Of a stretch of 64,000 bases of DNA, positions 7,573-16,487 are shown piece by piece; position 1 is the stretch's first letter; the number at the start of each line of letters is the position of its first letter. This stretch comes from Micromonospora zingiberis. GTDB taxonomy: Bacteria > Actinomycetota > Actinomycetes > Mycobacteriales > Micromonosporaceae. The notes beneath the pieces were generated by a model. The model was not told the DNA's origin and searched no databases. It saw only the letters and a list, made by a program, of their open reading frames with translations. The stretch spans positions 124,001 to 188,000 of the forward strand of contig NZ_SJJR01000010.1 of assembly GCF_004331455.1 (NCBI RefSeq). The letters run 5' to 3'. Position numbers and translations under genes: made by a program.

Positions 7573-9285
7573 TCAGGGTAGGGCGGCGACCGCCTCGGCG
7601 TACGCGACGCCGGTCCGTACCGCCGCGTCGACCAGGACCGTGACCTGTGCCGGGGCGACCCCGTACGCCAGGTCGGTGGCCACCTCGCCGGCCAACACCA
7701 GCTCGCCGTCACCGGGATCGTGCACGTACGCCTTGGGCAACAGCCGGTCACGGTTCCAGCCGTTGCAGAAGGCGTACGCCTCGGTGCGGCGGTCCGCCGG
7801 CAGCCGGCGGTCGGCGACCACCCGCGCGTGCAGCACGTCGCCACGTTCCCCGGCCCGCCGGAACTGGATCACCGCCGCGCCCCAGCGCCCGAGCACCGTG
7901 CCGGCGCTGTCGAGGGCGTACCCGTCACCGCGCCGGTCCAGCGCGGCAGTGATCATCGCCACGGTCAGCGCCCCCAGTTCCTCCTCCGCCGACGTCGCGC
8001 CGCCGCCCCGATCTCCCCCGCCCGTCCGCTCGCCGCCCCAGGCCCCGTCGTCGGCCCCGGACCTGTCGTCGTCCCCGGCCCTGTCGTTGGCCCAGGCCCC
8101 GTCGTTGGCCCCGGAGCTGTCGTCGTGGCTCGACCCGGCGGTCGGCCCGACCGGGTCCTCGTCGGGCAGCGGTACCGGCGGGGCCAGCGGGCGTTCGGTC
8201 AGCCAGGCGGCCATCCGGCCGGACTGGTGCCCGGTGCCGTTGCGGGCGTCGAAGCTGCCGGCCAGGCTGGTGGAGATGGCGAGCAGTTCGGCGCCGAGGG
8301 CGGCCACCGCAACCGTGGCGGCGGGCCGCCCGTGGTAAGCCGGCCGCCGTACCGTCCGCTCGCGCTGTTCCTCCGCCGCGCGGGTGCAGACCAGCGCGCC
8401 CGCCGCGGTGAACTCCATCACGGACAGGTCCTCGTGCGGTTGGTCCAGGCGGGGCAGGTGCTCGACGAGGATCTCCAGCCCACGGTCGAGGTGCCCGCCG
8501 AGCGCGCAGTACCGCAGGTGGGTGGCGAGGTGGTCGAAGCCGTCCGGCGTCACCCGGTGTCGGCGGTACGCCCGGACGTGCGCGTGGGCGGCCCGCTGCG
8601 CCGCGCCCGCCCGCAACCAGGGCAGCAGCGCGCCCGTCAGCGCTGCCTCGGGCTGGGCGGTACACCCGCCCGGGCCGTCGAGCAGCGGCTCGACGGCGGC
8701 GAGCGCCTCGGCCCAGTCACCCCAGCCGGCGAGCAGTTCGGCCTGGCGTACCGGCAGGCATTCGGGACACCCGGCGGCCGGGTCCGGGGTGGCGGCCTGC
8801 CAGCGCCGCAGCCAGTGTCGGGCCGAGGGTTCGTCGCCGACGTGATCGGCGATCCGGCAGTGCAGTTGGGCGACGAGTGCCGAGCCGTCGTCGCCGGTGC
8901 CCGCCGGGTCGGTGAGTCCGTTCAGCATGGTCCGGGCCTGGTCGAGGCCGATGCGGGAGGTACCGAGCAGGGACTCGACGGCGTACCGCTGGTAGCGGCG
9001 CAGCGTCTCCTCGTCCGGGCCGTCGGGGTGTGACGCGTCGCCGGAACGCTGTGGTGGCCGGGCGGCGTCGAGGCAGCGCCGGACGGGCTCGAAGAGCCGC
9101 CACCGCTGGCCGCCGCGCAGGTGGGTTTCCACCAGCTCGGACCAGGCGTCCACTGCGGACCGAAGGTCTCCGGTGGCCTCGGCGAGGGCGGCGACCCGTT
9201 CCAGCTCGGCGACGCGCGCCTCGCCGTCCGGCATGTCCCGCGCGTCGGCCAGCAGTTCGACGGCCCGCCCACCTGGTGCGGACAT
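7573..9285 (-). CDS. Tetratricopeptide-like protein with C-terminal YbjN domain
   Basis: The protein has 570 residues from ATG 9285. The first 350 or so are alpha-helical with TPR-like periodicity, for example the segments ELERVAALAEATGDLRSA and LLAGWGDWAEALAAVEPLL. A disordered Asp/Gly/Ser-rich linker follows. The last 140 residues form a YbjN fold with FCNGWNRDRLLPKAYV, which is closely matched by FCNTWNRDRFWPKAFV in the neighbouring gene. YbjN proteins resemble type III secretion chaperones, but their role in actinobacteria is unknown. It lies upstream of the second YbjN gene on the same strand order, opposite ftsK. Paralogy between the two is visible; function is not assignable. Confidence 0.8.
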   Translation of the reverse strand: MSAPGGRAVELLADARDMPDGEARVAELERVAALAEATGDLRSAVDAWSELVETHLRGGQRWRLFEPVRRCLDAARPPQRSGDASHPDGPDEETLRRYQRYAVESLLGTSRIGLDQARTMLNGLTDPAGTGDDGSALVAQLHCRIADHVGDEPSARHWLRRWQAATPDPAAGCPECLPVRQAELLAGWGDWAEALAAVEPLLDGPGGCTAQPEAALTGALLPWLRAGAAQRAAHAHVRAYRRHRVTPDGFDHLATHLRYCALGGHLDRGLEILVEHLPRLDQPHEDLSVMEFTAAGALVCTRAAEEQRERTVRRPAYHGRPAATVAVAALGAELLAISTSLAGSFDARNGTGHQSGRMAAWLTERPLAPPVPLPDEDPVGPTAGSSHDDSSGANDGAWANDRAGDDDRSGADDGAWGGERTGGGDRGGGATSAEEELGALTVAMITAALDRRGDGYALDSAGTVLGRWGAAVIQFRRAGERGDVLHARVVADRRLPADRRTEAYAFCNGWNRDRLLPKAYVHDPGDGELVLAGEVATDLAYGVAPAQVTVLVDAAVRTGVAYAEAVAALP

Positions 9286-9320
9286 GCGCGGCCGGTTCCG
9301 GCCGCCGGCGGCCCACCCGG

Positions 9321-9797
9321 TCACCGCGGCGCCGTCCCCGGGATCCGGCCCACCTCGGCGGCCAGCCGGCAGCCGGTGGAGATGCCCCGGTCCAGCAGTT
9401 GGTCCAACTGGTGCGGCGTCACGCCCCGCTCCAGGTCGGTGATGACCTCGCCGCAGACCCGCGCCTGCCCGCCGTCGTCGACGTGGACGAACGCCTTGGG
9501 CCAGAACCGGTCCCGATTCCAGGTGTTGCAGAATTCGTGCAGCCTCGGCACGACGTCGACCGAAAAGGCGTGCGTGGCGACCGTGCGGACCTGGAGCAAC
9601 TCGCCCGCGCCGGCCCGGAGGAACCAGATGTCCGCCTCGGCCCATCGGCCGACCAGGTTGCCACCGGCGTCGGTGGTCACCGCGTGTCCCCGGTTTCCGA
9701 GCACCACGGCGACCAGGTCGGTGGTCAACGGTCGCAGCGTGGACGGATGCCCGGCCAGCGGGTCGTCCAGACCGTTGTCGAACTCCGGCGACGCCAT
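9321..9797 (-). CDS. YbjN domain-containing protein
   Basis: A stand-alone YbjN domain protein of 158 residues. ATG 9797 is chosen because a GAAGG sequence lies 7 nt upstream; an ATG six bases earlier and a TTG further up are alternatives. The core motif is FCNTWNRDRFWPKAFVHVDD followed by VCGEVITDLERGVTPHQLDQLL, the typical acidic and helical end of the family. It is followed after 35 bp by the larger YbjN protein on the same strand, so the pair is probably one operon. It is divergent from ftsK, whose start lies 112 bp away. The function is unknown. Confidence 0.85.
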   Translation of the reverse strand: MASPEFDNGLDDPLAGHPSTLRPLTTDLVAVVLGNRGHAVTTDAGGNLVGRWAEADIWFLRAGAGELLQVRTVATHAFSVDVVPRLHEFCNTWNRDRFWPKAFVHVDDGGQARVCGEVITDLERGVTPHQLDQLLDRGISTGCRLAAEVGRIPGTAPR

Positions 9798-9897
9798 CGG
9801 CATCCCTTCGCCAGGCAAATATCACGGCAGGTGGCGGGGACCACGTTGCGACACGCGGACGCGACCAGGAAGACCGGCGTAACGCGGGGCCCGCCGT

Positions 9898-9909
9898 TAC
9901 GGTGATGCT
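9898..9909 (+). promoter_or_regulatory. Leaderless-type promoter of ftsK
   Basis: TACGGT (9898-9903) matches TANNNT and lies 6 nt before ATG 9910. No ribosome binding site is visible. Confidence 0.55.
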
Positions 9910-12354
9910 ATGGCGGGCCGTACCTCTCAGGCGAGCCGGCGACGCGGCGCGTCGCCGCGTGCTGGCACGAACAGTCGTGCCCGTCAACCGGCCAAGAAGA
10001 CCACGCCGGCCCGGCGACGCACCGCGACGCGGGGCCCGGGCCCGGCCGCTTACGTCGGTCGCGCGATCGGGGCACTGTGGATGGGCCTGGCCCACGGTGT
10101 CGGTTGGGCGGTACGCGCCGTCGGCCGGCAGGCCGCGTCGGCCCGTGACCTGGATCCGGAGCACCGTCGTGACGGTGCCGGGCTGCTGATGATCGGCCTC
10201 GCCCTGCTCAGCGCGGGAGCCATCTGGTTCTCCGCCGCCGGGCCGGTGGGGGCTCGCCTGGCCGACACGGTCCGACTCTTCCTCGGCGCCATCTCCGTCG
10301 TGGTGCCGGTGCTGCTCGGCATCGGCGCCTGGCGGCTGATGCGTCAGCCCGGCGACCCCGAGCACCGGGGCCGCGGGCTGATCGGCTGGGGTTCCATGCT
10401 GATCGCCACCGCCGCGCTGCTGCAGATCGGCCAGCAGCCGGGTGACCCGGGCGAGCGGGACTTCGCCGGTGGTCTGGTCGGTGCGGGCGTGGGCAGCGTG
10501 CTGGAGCGGGCCGTCACCGCCTGGGTCGCGGTGCCGCTGCTGATCCTGCTGCTGGTGTTCGGTCTGCTGGTGGTCACCGCGACGCCGATCAACAAGATTC
10601 CCGAGCGGCTCGGCCTGCTCGCCGGCAGCATGGTCGGCCAGACGGAACCGGACACCGACGAGGCGCCCGCCACGCCGGCCCGGCGCCGCCCCGCGAAACG
10701 GACCCCGCCTCGGGTCGACCCGGACGACTTCGACGACCTGGACGACGTGGACCTCCAGCAGACCATGGTCCTGCCGCGCAAGGCGCCGTCCCGGGTGCCG
10801 GCGAGCCGCAAACCGGCCGAGCCGCCGGAACACTCGCCCGCGCCGACCCGGGCCGAGCAGCTCGCGCTGACCGGGCTGGCCGGTGACTACACCCTGCCGC
10901 CGGCGAACATGCTGGGCAGCGGGGCGGCGCCGAAGACCCGTAGCAAGGCCAACGACGAGGTGATCGCCGCGCTGACCGGCGTGTTCGAGCAGTTCGACGT
11001 GGATGCCGCGGTGACCGGATTCACCCGCGGCCCGACGGTGACCCGCTACGAGGTCGAGCTGGGGCACGGGGTCAAGGTCGAGCGGATCACCCAGCTCTCC
11101 CGCAACATCGCGTACGCGGTGAAGTCGCCGGACGTACGGATCCTCAGCCCGATTCCGGGCAAGAGCGCGGTGGGTGTGGAGATTCCGAACACCGACCCGG
11201 AGAACGTGGCGCTTGGCGACGTGCTCCGCTCCCGCGCGGCCACCAGCGACCACCATCCGATGGTGGTGGCGCTCGGTAAGGACATCGAGGGCGGCTACGT
11301 GGTCGCCAACCTCGCCAAGATGCCGCACATCCTGATCGCCGGGGCCACCGGCGCCGGCAAGTCGAGCTGCCTCAACAGTCTGCTGATGTCCATCCTGACC
11401 CGGGCGACGCCGGACGAGGTGCGGCTGCTGCTGATCGACCCGAAGCGGGTCGAGATGACCGGCTACGAGGGGATCCCGCACCTGGTCACCCCGATCGTGA
11501 CGAACGCGAAGAAGGCCGCCGACTCGCTGGAGTGGGTGGTCCGCGAGATGGACATGCGCTACGACGACCTGGCGGCCAACGGGGTCCGGCACATCGACGA
11601 CTTCAACCGCAAGGTCCGCAACGGTGAGATCAAGGCGCCGCCGGGCAGCGAGCGGGAGATGCGGCCGTACCCGTACCTGCTGGTGATCGTGGACGAGTTG
11701 GCCGACCTGATGATGGTCGCGCCGCGTGACGTGGAGGACTCCATCGTCCGGATCACGCAGCTCGCCCGGGCCGCCGGCATCCACCTGGTGCTGGCCACCC
11801 AACGGCCCTCGGTCGACGTGGTCACCGGCCTGATCAAGGCCAACGTGCCGTCCCGGCTGGCGTTCGCCACCTCCTCGCTGGCTGACTCCCGGGTCATCCT
11901 CGACCAGCCCGGCGCGGAGAAGCTGCTCGGCCGGGGCGACGGGCTGTTCCTGCCGATGGGCGCCTCGAAGCCGGTCCGCATCCAGGGCGCCTGGGTCACC
12001 GAGCGCGAGATCACCGACGTGGTCAAGTTCTGCAAGGAGCAGCGTGAGCCGGAGTTCCGTTCGGACGTGCTGGCGCCCGCGCAGGACAGCAAGAAGAAGA
12101 TCGACGAGGACATCGGCGACGACCTGGATCTGCTGGTGCAGGCGGTCGAGCTGGTGGTCACCTCGCAGTTCGGCTCGACCTCGATGCTCCAGCGCAAGCT
12201 GCGGGTCGGCTTCGCCAAGGCCGGCCGGCTGATGGACCTGATGGAGACCCGCGGCGTGGTCGGCCCCTCCGAGGGCTCCAAGGCCCGCGACGTGTTGGTC
12301 AAACCGGACGAGCTGGAAGAGGTCCTGGACGGGCTGCGGGGCGCCGACGACTGA
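9910..12354 (+). CDS. ftsK: DNA translocase FtsK/SpoIIIE
   Basis: FtsK pumps chromosomal DNA through the division septum and helps to resolve terminus dimers. The 814-residue protein has a basic Arg/Lys/Ala N-terminus and four predicted membrane helices (about residues 85-230). A Pro/Asp-rich linker follows, then the alpha/beta motor with GATGAGKSS (Walker A, about 478) and LLVIVDELADLM (Walker B). A C-terminal winged-helix gamma domain contains TSMLQRKLRVGFAKAGRLMD. In Streptomyces and Mycobacterium the gene is upstream of the pgsA-clgR-pspA region, as here, although several genes intervene. The gene ends at a strong terminator shared with the convergent small gene. Confidence 0.97.
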   Translation: MAGRTSQASRRRGASPRAGTNSRARQPAKKTTPARRRTATRGPGPAAYVGRAIGALWMGLAHGVGWAVRAVGRQAASARDLDPEHRRDGAGLLMIGLALLSAGAIWFSAAGPVGARLADTVRLFLGAISVVVPVLLGIGAWRLMRQPGDPEHRGRGLIGWGSMLIATAALLQIGQQPGDPGERDFAGGLVGAGVGSVLERAVTAWVAVPLLILLLVFGLLVVTATPINKIPERLGLLAGSMVGQTEPDTDEAPATPARRRPAKRTPPRVDPDDFDDLDDVDLQQTMVLPRKAPSRVPASRKPAEPPEHSPAPTRAEQLALTGLAGDYTLPPANMLGSGAAPKTRSKANDEVIAALTGVFEQFDVDAAVTGFTRGPTVTRYEVELGHGVKVERITQLSRNIAYAVKSPDVRILSPIPGKSAVGVEIPNTDPENVALGDVLRSRAATSDHHPMVVALGKDIEGGYVVANLAKMPHILIAGATGAGKSSCLNSLLMSILTRATPDEVRLLLIDPKRVEMTGYEGIPHLVTPIVTNAKKAADSLEWVVREMDMRYDDLAANGVRHIDDFNRKVRNGEIKAPPGSEREMRPYPYLLVIVDELADLMMVAPRDVEDSIVRITQLARAAGIHLVLATQRPSVDVVTGLIKANVPSRLAFATSSLADSRVILDQPGAEKLLGRGDGLFLPMGASKPVRIQGAWVTEREITDVVKFCKEQREPEFRSDVLAPAQDSKKKIDEDIGDDLDLLVQAVELVVTSQFGSTSMLQRKLRVGFAKAGRLMDLMETRGVVGPSEGSKARDVLVKPDELEEVLDGLRGADD

Positions 12355-12369
12355 GCGGTGCGCTCAACG

Positions 12370-12408
12370 CACCACGGGCCCGCCGCGTGCTGCGGCGGGC
12401 CCGTGGTG
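12370..12408. terminator. Bidirectional terminator between ftsK and a small membrane protein gene
   Basis: The 17-bp perfect arms CACCACGGGCCCGCCGC (12370-12386) and 12392-12408 enclose the 5-nt loop GTGCT. The hairpin lies between two convergent stop codons, 15 and 10 bp away. Confidence 0.8.
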
Positions 12409-12417
12409 TTCGGTGGA

Positions 12418-12645
12418 TCAGAGTGCGTTGAGGATCAGCATGCTGAGCAGCATGGCGACCACGTTGGCCCCGGCGGCGTACCAGCCCAGGGGCTTGTCGC
12501 CGAGCACCGCGCCGACGACGCCGAGGACCAGGCCGATGACTCCGAAGAGGATCGGATTGAGCAGCAGCGCGAGTACCGCGCACACGAAGCCCACGATGGT
12601 GCAGATGCGGGCGGCGCTGGTCGAGCGAACGGTGCTGGTGGCCAT
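12418..12645 (-). CDS. Small two- to three-helix membrane protein
   Basis: A 75-residue protein starting MATSTVRSTSAARICTIVGF. After a short polar N-terminus come an uncleaved hydrophobic helix, a second glycine-rich helix (FGVIGLVLGVVGAVLGD) and a third. The pattern resembles DUF4190-type or other small actinobacterial membrane proteins, but no signature is decisive. The CCGGAGGCAGAC sequence before ATG provides a good ribosome binding site. The gene is separate from the SMR gene upstream (84 bp gap). Function unknown. Confidence 0.7.
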   Translation of the reverse strand: MATSTVRSTSAARICTIVGFVCAVLALLLNPILFGVIGLVLGVVGAVLGDKPLGWYAAGANVVAMLLSMLILNAL

Positions 12646-12729
12646 GTCTGCCTCCGGATGGTGAGTCGTTGTCTGCCGTCCGGTCTCTACCCAATGCGGA
12701 CGCCCGCCACGCTCCCTCCGCAGCGCAGG

Positions 12730-13044
12730 TCAGTGGTAGATCTTCAACCCGACCACTCCGGCGACGACCAGCAGCAGACAGAGCAGCCGGGGCAGGCTGG
12801 CCGACTCGCCCAGGGCGAGCATGCCCACCAGCGCGGTGCCGGTCGCGCCGATGCCGACCCAGACCGCGTAGCCGGTGCCGAGCGGGATCTCCCGTAGCGC
12901 GTACGCCAGACCGGCCATGCTCAGCACCAGCGTGACCGCGAAGATCGCGGAGGGAAGGGGGCGGGTGAAGCCGGCGCTGCGGTCCAGGGCGATCGCCCAT
13001 GCCGTCTCCAGCAGTCCGGAGAGCACCAGCACGATCCAGGCCAT
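12730..13044 (-). CDS. gdx: SMR-family guanidinium exporter (Gdx/SugE type)
   Basis: A 104-residue, four-helix small multidrug resistance protein. The start MAWIVLVLSGLLETAWAIAL has the essential Glu13 in helix 1 and Trp16, typical of the Gdx (formerly SugE) subgroup. Further marks are GTGYAVWVGIGATGTALVG in helix 3 and a Leu-rich last helix. The Gdx subgroup exchanges guanidinium for protons. The guanidine-III riboswitch upstream (13105-13147) strongly supports this substrate rather than general drug export. A GAGGT sequence lies 6-7 nt before ATG 13044. As a dual-topology protein it works as an antiparallel dimer. Confidence 0.92.
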   Translation of the reverse strand: MAWIVLVLSGLLETAWAIALDRSAGFTRPLPSAIFAVTLVLSMAGLAYALREIPLGTGYAVWVGIGATGTALVGMLALGESASLPRLLCLLLVVAGVVGLKIYH

Positions 13045-13147
13045 CGGGTCACCTCTTCATGGTCGCCCGGGGCACCGGGCGCCGGGACGAGTCGGGTCCA
13101 GGTACGGGGCGTCTTGGCCTGACCGGGTACGCCCTCGACTCGTCCGG
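13042..13147 (-). promoter_or_regulatory. Guanidine-III (ykkC-III) riboswitch and expression platform of gdx
   Basis: Read on the minus strand, the aptamer (13147 down to 13105) begins CCGGACGAGTCGAGGGCGT and continues CCCGGTCAGGCCAAGACGC. This matches the ykkC-III consensus with its conserved CCGGACGAG, ACCCGGUCAGG and AAGACG segments. GGGCGT pairs with ACGCCC (P1), and CCGG with the later CCGG forms the pseudoknot. Downstream, CGACTCGTCCCGG (about 13094-13082) is complementary to the 5' aptamer strand, giving an alternative pairing expected of a switch. A GCCCGG hairpin (13065-13080) and the ribosome binding sequence follow. The aptamer match is from memory of the family; the pairings are visible in the sequence. 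Confidence 0.88.
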
Positions 13148-13260
13148 GGGGCCACGCGGGCCACCGGGACCGACCGTAGCACCGGCGGGGACACCGGGCG
13201 CGGGTGAGACGGATCACCTCCGGTGGACCTGAACCTCGCTTTACCTTGCACGATGGAGGC

Positions 13261-14190
13261 ATGACCGTGCTCATCTCCGATCCGGAGGTCGTCGCCACCC
13301 TGGACGCACCGACCACGGTGGACGCGATGCGCCGGGCGCTGCTGGCCGCGTACGACGGGCGATTGGTGGCCCCGCCCCGGGCCGCCGCGCCGCTCGGCGG
13401 TGGCCGGATGGTCCTCACCGCCGGGCACCTGGTCGGCCAGTGGTACGGCTACCGGTCCTACGACACCTTCGGCCATCCGGGGACCGAGCAGGTGGTGGTG
13501 CTGCACGACGGGGGTACCGGGGCGGTGCGGGCGGTGGCGGTCGGCGAGGAGTTGGGGTCCCGCCGCACCGGCGGCCTGGGCGGGGTGGCGGTGGACGCGC
13601 TGGCCCGCCCGGACGCCGCCACGCTCGGCGTGATCGGCTCCGGCGGGCAGGCGTGGACCCAGGTCTGGGCGACTGCCGCCGTACGCGCGCTGCGCGAGGT
13701 GACCGTGTACAGCCGTTCGGCAGCCCGTCGGACGGCGTTCGCCGCCCGGGTGCACGCCGAACTGGGCATCCCGGCCCGCGCCGTGGACACCGCCCGGGCG
13801 GCGGTCCGCGACCGGGACGTGGTGGTACTCGCCACCACCAGTACGACCCCGGTACTGGCCGTCGCCGACCTGGCCCCGGGCACCCACGTCAACGCGGTCG
13901 GTTTCAAACAGCGGGATCGCGCGGAGTTCGGCCCCGACCTGCTCGACGCCGCCGCTGTGCTGGTCACCGACTCACCGGCGCAGGCCGGATCGTACGACCC
14001 GCCGATGCTGGCCGCCGAAGCGCCGTACGCCTCGCGGCTGCGCGACCTGGGCGCGGTGCTGGCCGGGGCCGCACCCGGCCGCACCGACGCGGACCAGCTC
14101 TCGGTGTTCTGCTCGGTCGGGCTGGCCGGCACCGAGGTGTTCCTGCTCGACCACCTGGTCCGGACCCTCGCCCCGGCCGTCTCCGGCTGA
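13261..14190 (+). CDS. Ornithine cyclodeaminase/mu-crystallin family NAD(P)-dependent protein
   Basis: The protein has 309 residues from ATG 13261, behind GGAGG. It is an OCD/mu-crystallin family member with a Rossmann domain (LGVIGSGGQAWTQVWA, a GxGxxA-like dinucleotide motif). It also has the conserved pattern VAVGEELGSRRTGGLGGVAV and VRDRDVVVLATTSTTPVL. Members deaminate ornithine to proline, reduce imines (ketimine reductase) or make alanine dehydrogenase-like reactions; the substrate cannot be read here. Proline, opine or siderophore-precursor metabolism are all possible. It is divergent from gdx and is followed by a strong hairpin terminator before rimO, so it is probably monocistronic. 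Confidence 0.88.
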   Translation: MTVLISDPEVVATLDAPTTVDAMRRALLAAYDGRLVAPPRAAAPLGGGRMVLTAGHLVGQWYGYRSYDTFGHPGTEQVVVLHDGGTGAVRAVAVGEELGSRRTGGLGGVAVDALARPDAATLGVIGSGGQAWTQVWATAAVRALREVTVYSRSAARRTAFAARVHAELGIPARAVDTARAAVRDRDVVVLATTSTTPVLAVADLAPGTHVNAVGFKQRDRAEFGPDLLDAAAVLVTDSPAQAGSYDPPMLAAEAPYASRLRDLGAVLAGAAPGRTDADQLSVFCSVGLAGTEVFLLDHLVRTLAPAVSG

Positions 14191-14215
14191 TCCGCTGGTC
14201 CGACCGACCGCGCTG

Positions 14216-14240
14216 GCGCCCGCCCCGCCGGGGCGGGCGC
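14216..14240 (+). terminator. Terminator between the OCD-family gene and rimO
   Basis: GCGCCCGCCCC (14216-14226) pairs perfectly with GGGGCGGGCGC (14230-14240) across a 3-nt loop. It lies 26 bp after the stop codon. Confidence 0.75.
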
Positions 14241-14250
14241 ACCGGCCCGG

Positions 14251-14262
14251 TACCCTCGGATG
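14251..14262 (+). promoter_or_regulatory. Leaderless-type promoter of rimO
   Basis: TACCCT (14251-14256) fits TANNNT. It lies 3 nt before ATG 14260 and 6 nt before GTG 14263. By the spacing seen at thyX, dapA and ftsK, GTG 14263 may be the true start. Confidence 0.5.
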
Positions 14263-15798
14263 GTGTCTGCCACCTCTTCTGACCACTCCAGCTCGGCGGG
14301 TCTGGCGTCGCGCCGCGACCTGGCGCAGCCGCCCGCTGCCGACGGCCGCCGGGTCGCCCTGCTGACCCTGGGCTGTGCCCGTAACGAGGTCGACTCGGAG
14401 GAGCTGGCCGCGCGCCTGCACGCCGACGGCTGGCAGGTGACCACCGACGGCGAGGGCGCCGACGTGGTGGTGGTCAACACCTGCGGCTTCGTGGAAAAGG
14501 CCAAGCAGGATTCGATCCAGACGTTGCTCGCCGCCGCCGACACCGGCGCCAAGGTGGTCGCTGCGGGCTGCATGGCCGAGCGGTACGGCCGGGAGCTGGC
14601 CGACAGCCTGCCCGAGGCCCAGGCGGTGCTCAGCTTCGACGACTACCCACAGATCGCGGCCCGGCTGGACGCGGTGGTCGAAGGCCGCGAGTTCACCGCG
14701 CACACCCCCCGCGACCGGCGTGAGCTGCTGCCGCTGACCCCGGTCGCCCGCCGGGACAGCGCGGTGTCGCTGCCCGGGCACGGCCGGGGCGCCGACGTGG
14801 ACGAGCACACCCCGGCGCACCTGCGGCCGGTGCTGCGCCGTCGGCTCGACAGCGGCCCGGTCGCCTCGCTCAAGCTGGCCAGTGGCTGTGACCGGCGTTG
14901 CGCGTTCTGCGCCATCCCCGCGTTCCGGGGCGCCTTCGTCTCCCGTACGCCGGACGAGTTGCTCGCCGAGGCGGAGTGGCTGGCCAAGAGCGGCGTACGC
15001 GAGCTGGTCCTGGTCAGCGAGAACTCCACCTCGTACGGCAAGGACCTGGGTGACCCGCGCGCGTTGGAGAAGCTGCTGCCGCAGCTCGCCGTGATCGACG
15101 GCATCGTCCGGGTCCGGGTCAGTTACCTCCAGCCGGCGGAGACCCGGCCGGGCCTGGTCGAGGCGATCGCCAGCACACCGGGTGTGGCCCCCTACTTCGA
15201 CCTGTCGTTCCAGCACTCCAGCGAGGCGGTGCTGCGCCGGATGCGACGTTTCGGCTCCACCGACCGGTTCCTGGAACTGCTCGCCTCGGCGCGGGCGTTG
15301 GCGCCACAGGCCGGGGCGCGGAGCAACTTCATCGTCGGCTTCCCCGGCGAGACCCGGGCCGATGTCGAGGAGTTGGTCCGCTTCCTCACCGAGGCCCGGC
15401 TCGACGCGATCGGCGTCTTCGACTACAGCGACGAGGACGGCACCGAGGCCGCCGGGCTGACCGGCAAGGTCTCCGCCGCCACCATCAAACGCCGGTACGA
15501 CAAGCTCAGCGCGCTCGCCGACGAGTTGTGCTCGCAGCGGGCCGAGGACCGGCTCGGCTCGACGGTCGAGGTGCTGGTCGACTCGGTCGAGGACGGTGTG
15601 GTCGAGGGGCGGGCCGCGCACCAGGCGCCCGAGGTGGACGGTTCCACCACCCTGGTCGCGCCCGACGACGGCGGCGTCGACCTGGCCGCGCTGCGCCCAG
15701 GTGACCTGGTCCGGGCCACGGTGACCGGCACCGAGGGCGTGGACCTGGTGGCGGTGCCGGATGAGATGATCTCGGCGGCGCCCGGCGCGGCGCGGTGA
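14260..15798 (+). CDS. rimO: Ribosomal protein S12 methylthiotransferase RimO
   Basis: RimO is a radical-SAM enzyme that adds a methylthio group to Asp of ribosomal protein S12. The protein (512 residues) has the UPF0004 domain with cysteines in [14 protein letters not shown] (Cys39), VNTCGF and AAGCMAE binding one cluster. The radical-SAM motif CDRRCAFC (Cys 210, 214, 217) binds the second, and a C-terminal TRAM domain ends the protein. [11 protein letters not shown] distinguishes RimO from MiaB, which is also in this window at 60647. GTG 14263 is an alternative start. The stop overlaps the pgsA start by 4 bp, so the two are translationally coupled. Confidence 0.96.
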   Translation: MVSATSSDHSSSAGLASRRDLAQPPAADGRRVALLTLGCARNEVDSEELAARLHADGWQVTTDGEGADVVVVNTCGFVEKAKQDSIQTLLAAADTGAKVVAAGCMAERYGRELADSLPEAQAVLSFDDYPQIAARLDAVVEGREFTAHTPRDRRELLPLTPVARRDSAVSLPGHGRGADVDEHTPAHLRPVLRRRLDSGPVASLKLASGCDRRCAFCAIPAFRGAFVSRTPDELLAEAEWLAKSGVRELVLVSENSTSYGKDLGDPRALEKLLPQLAVIDGIVRVRVSYLQPAETRPGLVEAIASTPGVAPYFDLSFQHSSEAVLRRMRRFGSTDRFLELLASARALAPQAGARSNFIVGFPGETRADVEELVRFLTEARLDAIGVFDYSDEDGTEAAGLTGKVSAATIKRRYDKLSALADELCSQRAEDRLGSTVEVLVDSVEDGVVEGRAAHQAPEVDGSTTLVAPDDGGVDLAALRPGDLVRATVTGTEGVDLVAVPDEMISAAPGAAR

Positions 15799-16448
15799 CG
15801 ACGGACCGGGGCGAGGCGGGGGAGCAACACGGTGTGGTGCCCGAGCGTGGGCCGATGACCGGCGCGACGGAAGCGACGCCGGCCGCGGTGGTGGCTCGGG
15901 TGCCGGTGGTGAACGCCGCGAACGCGCTGACCGCCCTGCGGCTGCTGCTCGTACCGGTCTTCGCGGCCTCGGTGGCCGTCTCCGGCATGACGCACCCCGG
16001 CTGGCAGGTGACCGCCTGTGTGATCTTCGCCGTGGCCTCGGTGACCGATCTGGTGGACGGCTGGATCGCCCGGCGGTTCGGGCTGGTCACCGCCGTCGGC
16101 AAGGTGGCCGACCCGATCGCCGACAAGGCGCTCACCGGGGCCGCCCTGCTGCTGTTGTCCTGGTACGACCGGCTGCCCTGGTGGGTGACCGCGCTCATCC
16201 TCGCTCGGGAGCTGGGCATCACGGCCCTACGGTTCTGGGTGATCCGGCGCGGGGTGATCGCCGCCAGCCGGGGCGGCAAGGTCAAGACGGCCCTGCAGAT
16301 CCTGGCCATCACCTGGTACCTGTGGCCGATGCCGGCCGCGCTGGCCGTGGTCGGTCCGTGGATCATGGCTGCGGCGGTCGTGGTGACCGTGGTCACCGGC
16401 TTCGACTACATCGCCCAGGCCCTGCGGTTGCGCCGTACCCGAAGCTGA
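15795..16448 (+). CDS. pgsA: CDP-diacylglycerol-glycerol-3-phosphate 3-phosphatidyltransferase
   Basis: PgsA makes phosphatidylglycerol phosphate, the precursor of phosphatidylglycerol and cardiolipin. The 217-residue membrane protein has the CDP-alcohol phosphotransferase signature [20 protein letters not shown] followed by IADK, i.e. DGxxAR-x8-G-x3-D-x3-D. It contains [15 protein letters not shown] at the first helix and about six membrane helices. The GTG start overlaps the rimO stop (GTGA). The N-terminal 35 residues before the first helix are polar and not conserved, so a start further in (MTGATEA) is possible. The coupling to rimO and cinA is normal for this locus in actinobacteria. Confidence 0.93.
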   Translation: MTTDRGEAGEQHGVVPERGPMTGATEATPAAVVARVPVVNAANALTALRLLLVPVFAASVAVSGMTHPGWQVTACVIFAVASVTDLVDGWIARRFGLVTAVGKVADPIADKALTGAALLLLSWYDRLPWWVTALILARELGITALRFWVIRRGVIAASRGGKVKTALQILAITWYLWPMPAALAVVGPWIMAAAVVVTVVTGFDYIAQALRLRRTRS

Positions 16449-16487
16449 CCGCGCGGCGGCGAGTAGAACCCGGCCTGGTCGGGAAGG

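Noticed and set aside
9286-11802. Very long open frame on the minus strand continuing upstream of the TPR-YbjN gene and through the second YbjN gene and ftsK
   Set aside because: High GC keeps antisense frames open. The translated residues are His/Arg/Gly-rich with no domain, and the opposite strand carries the clear ftsK gene.
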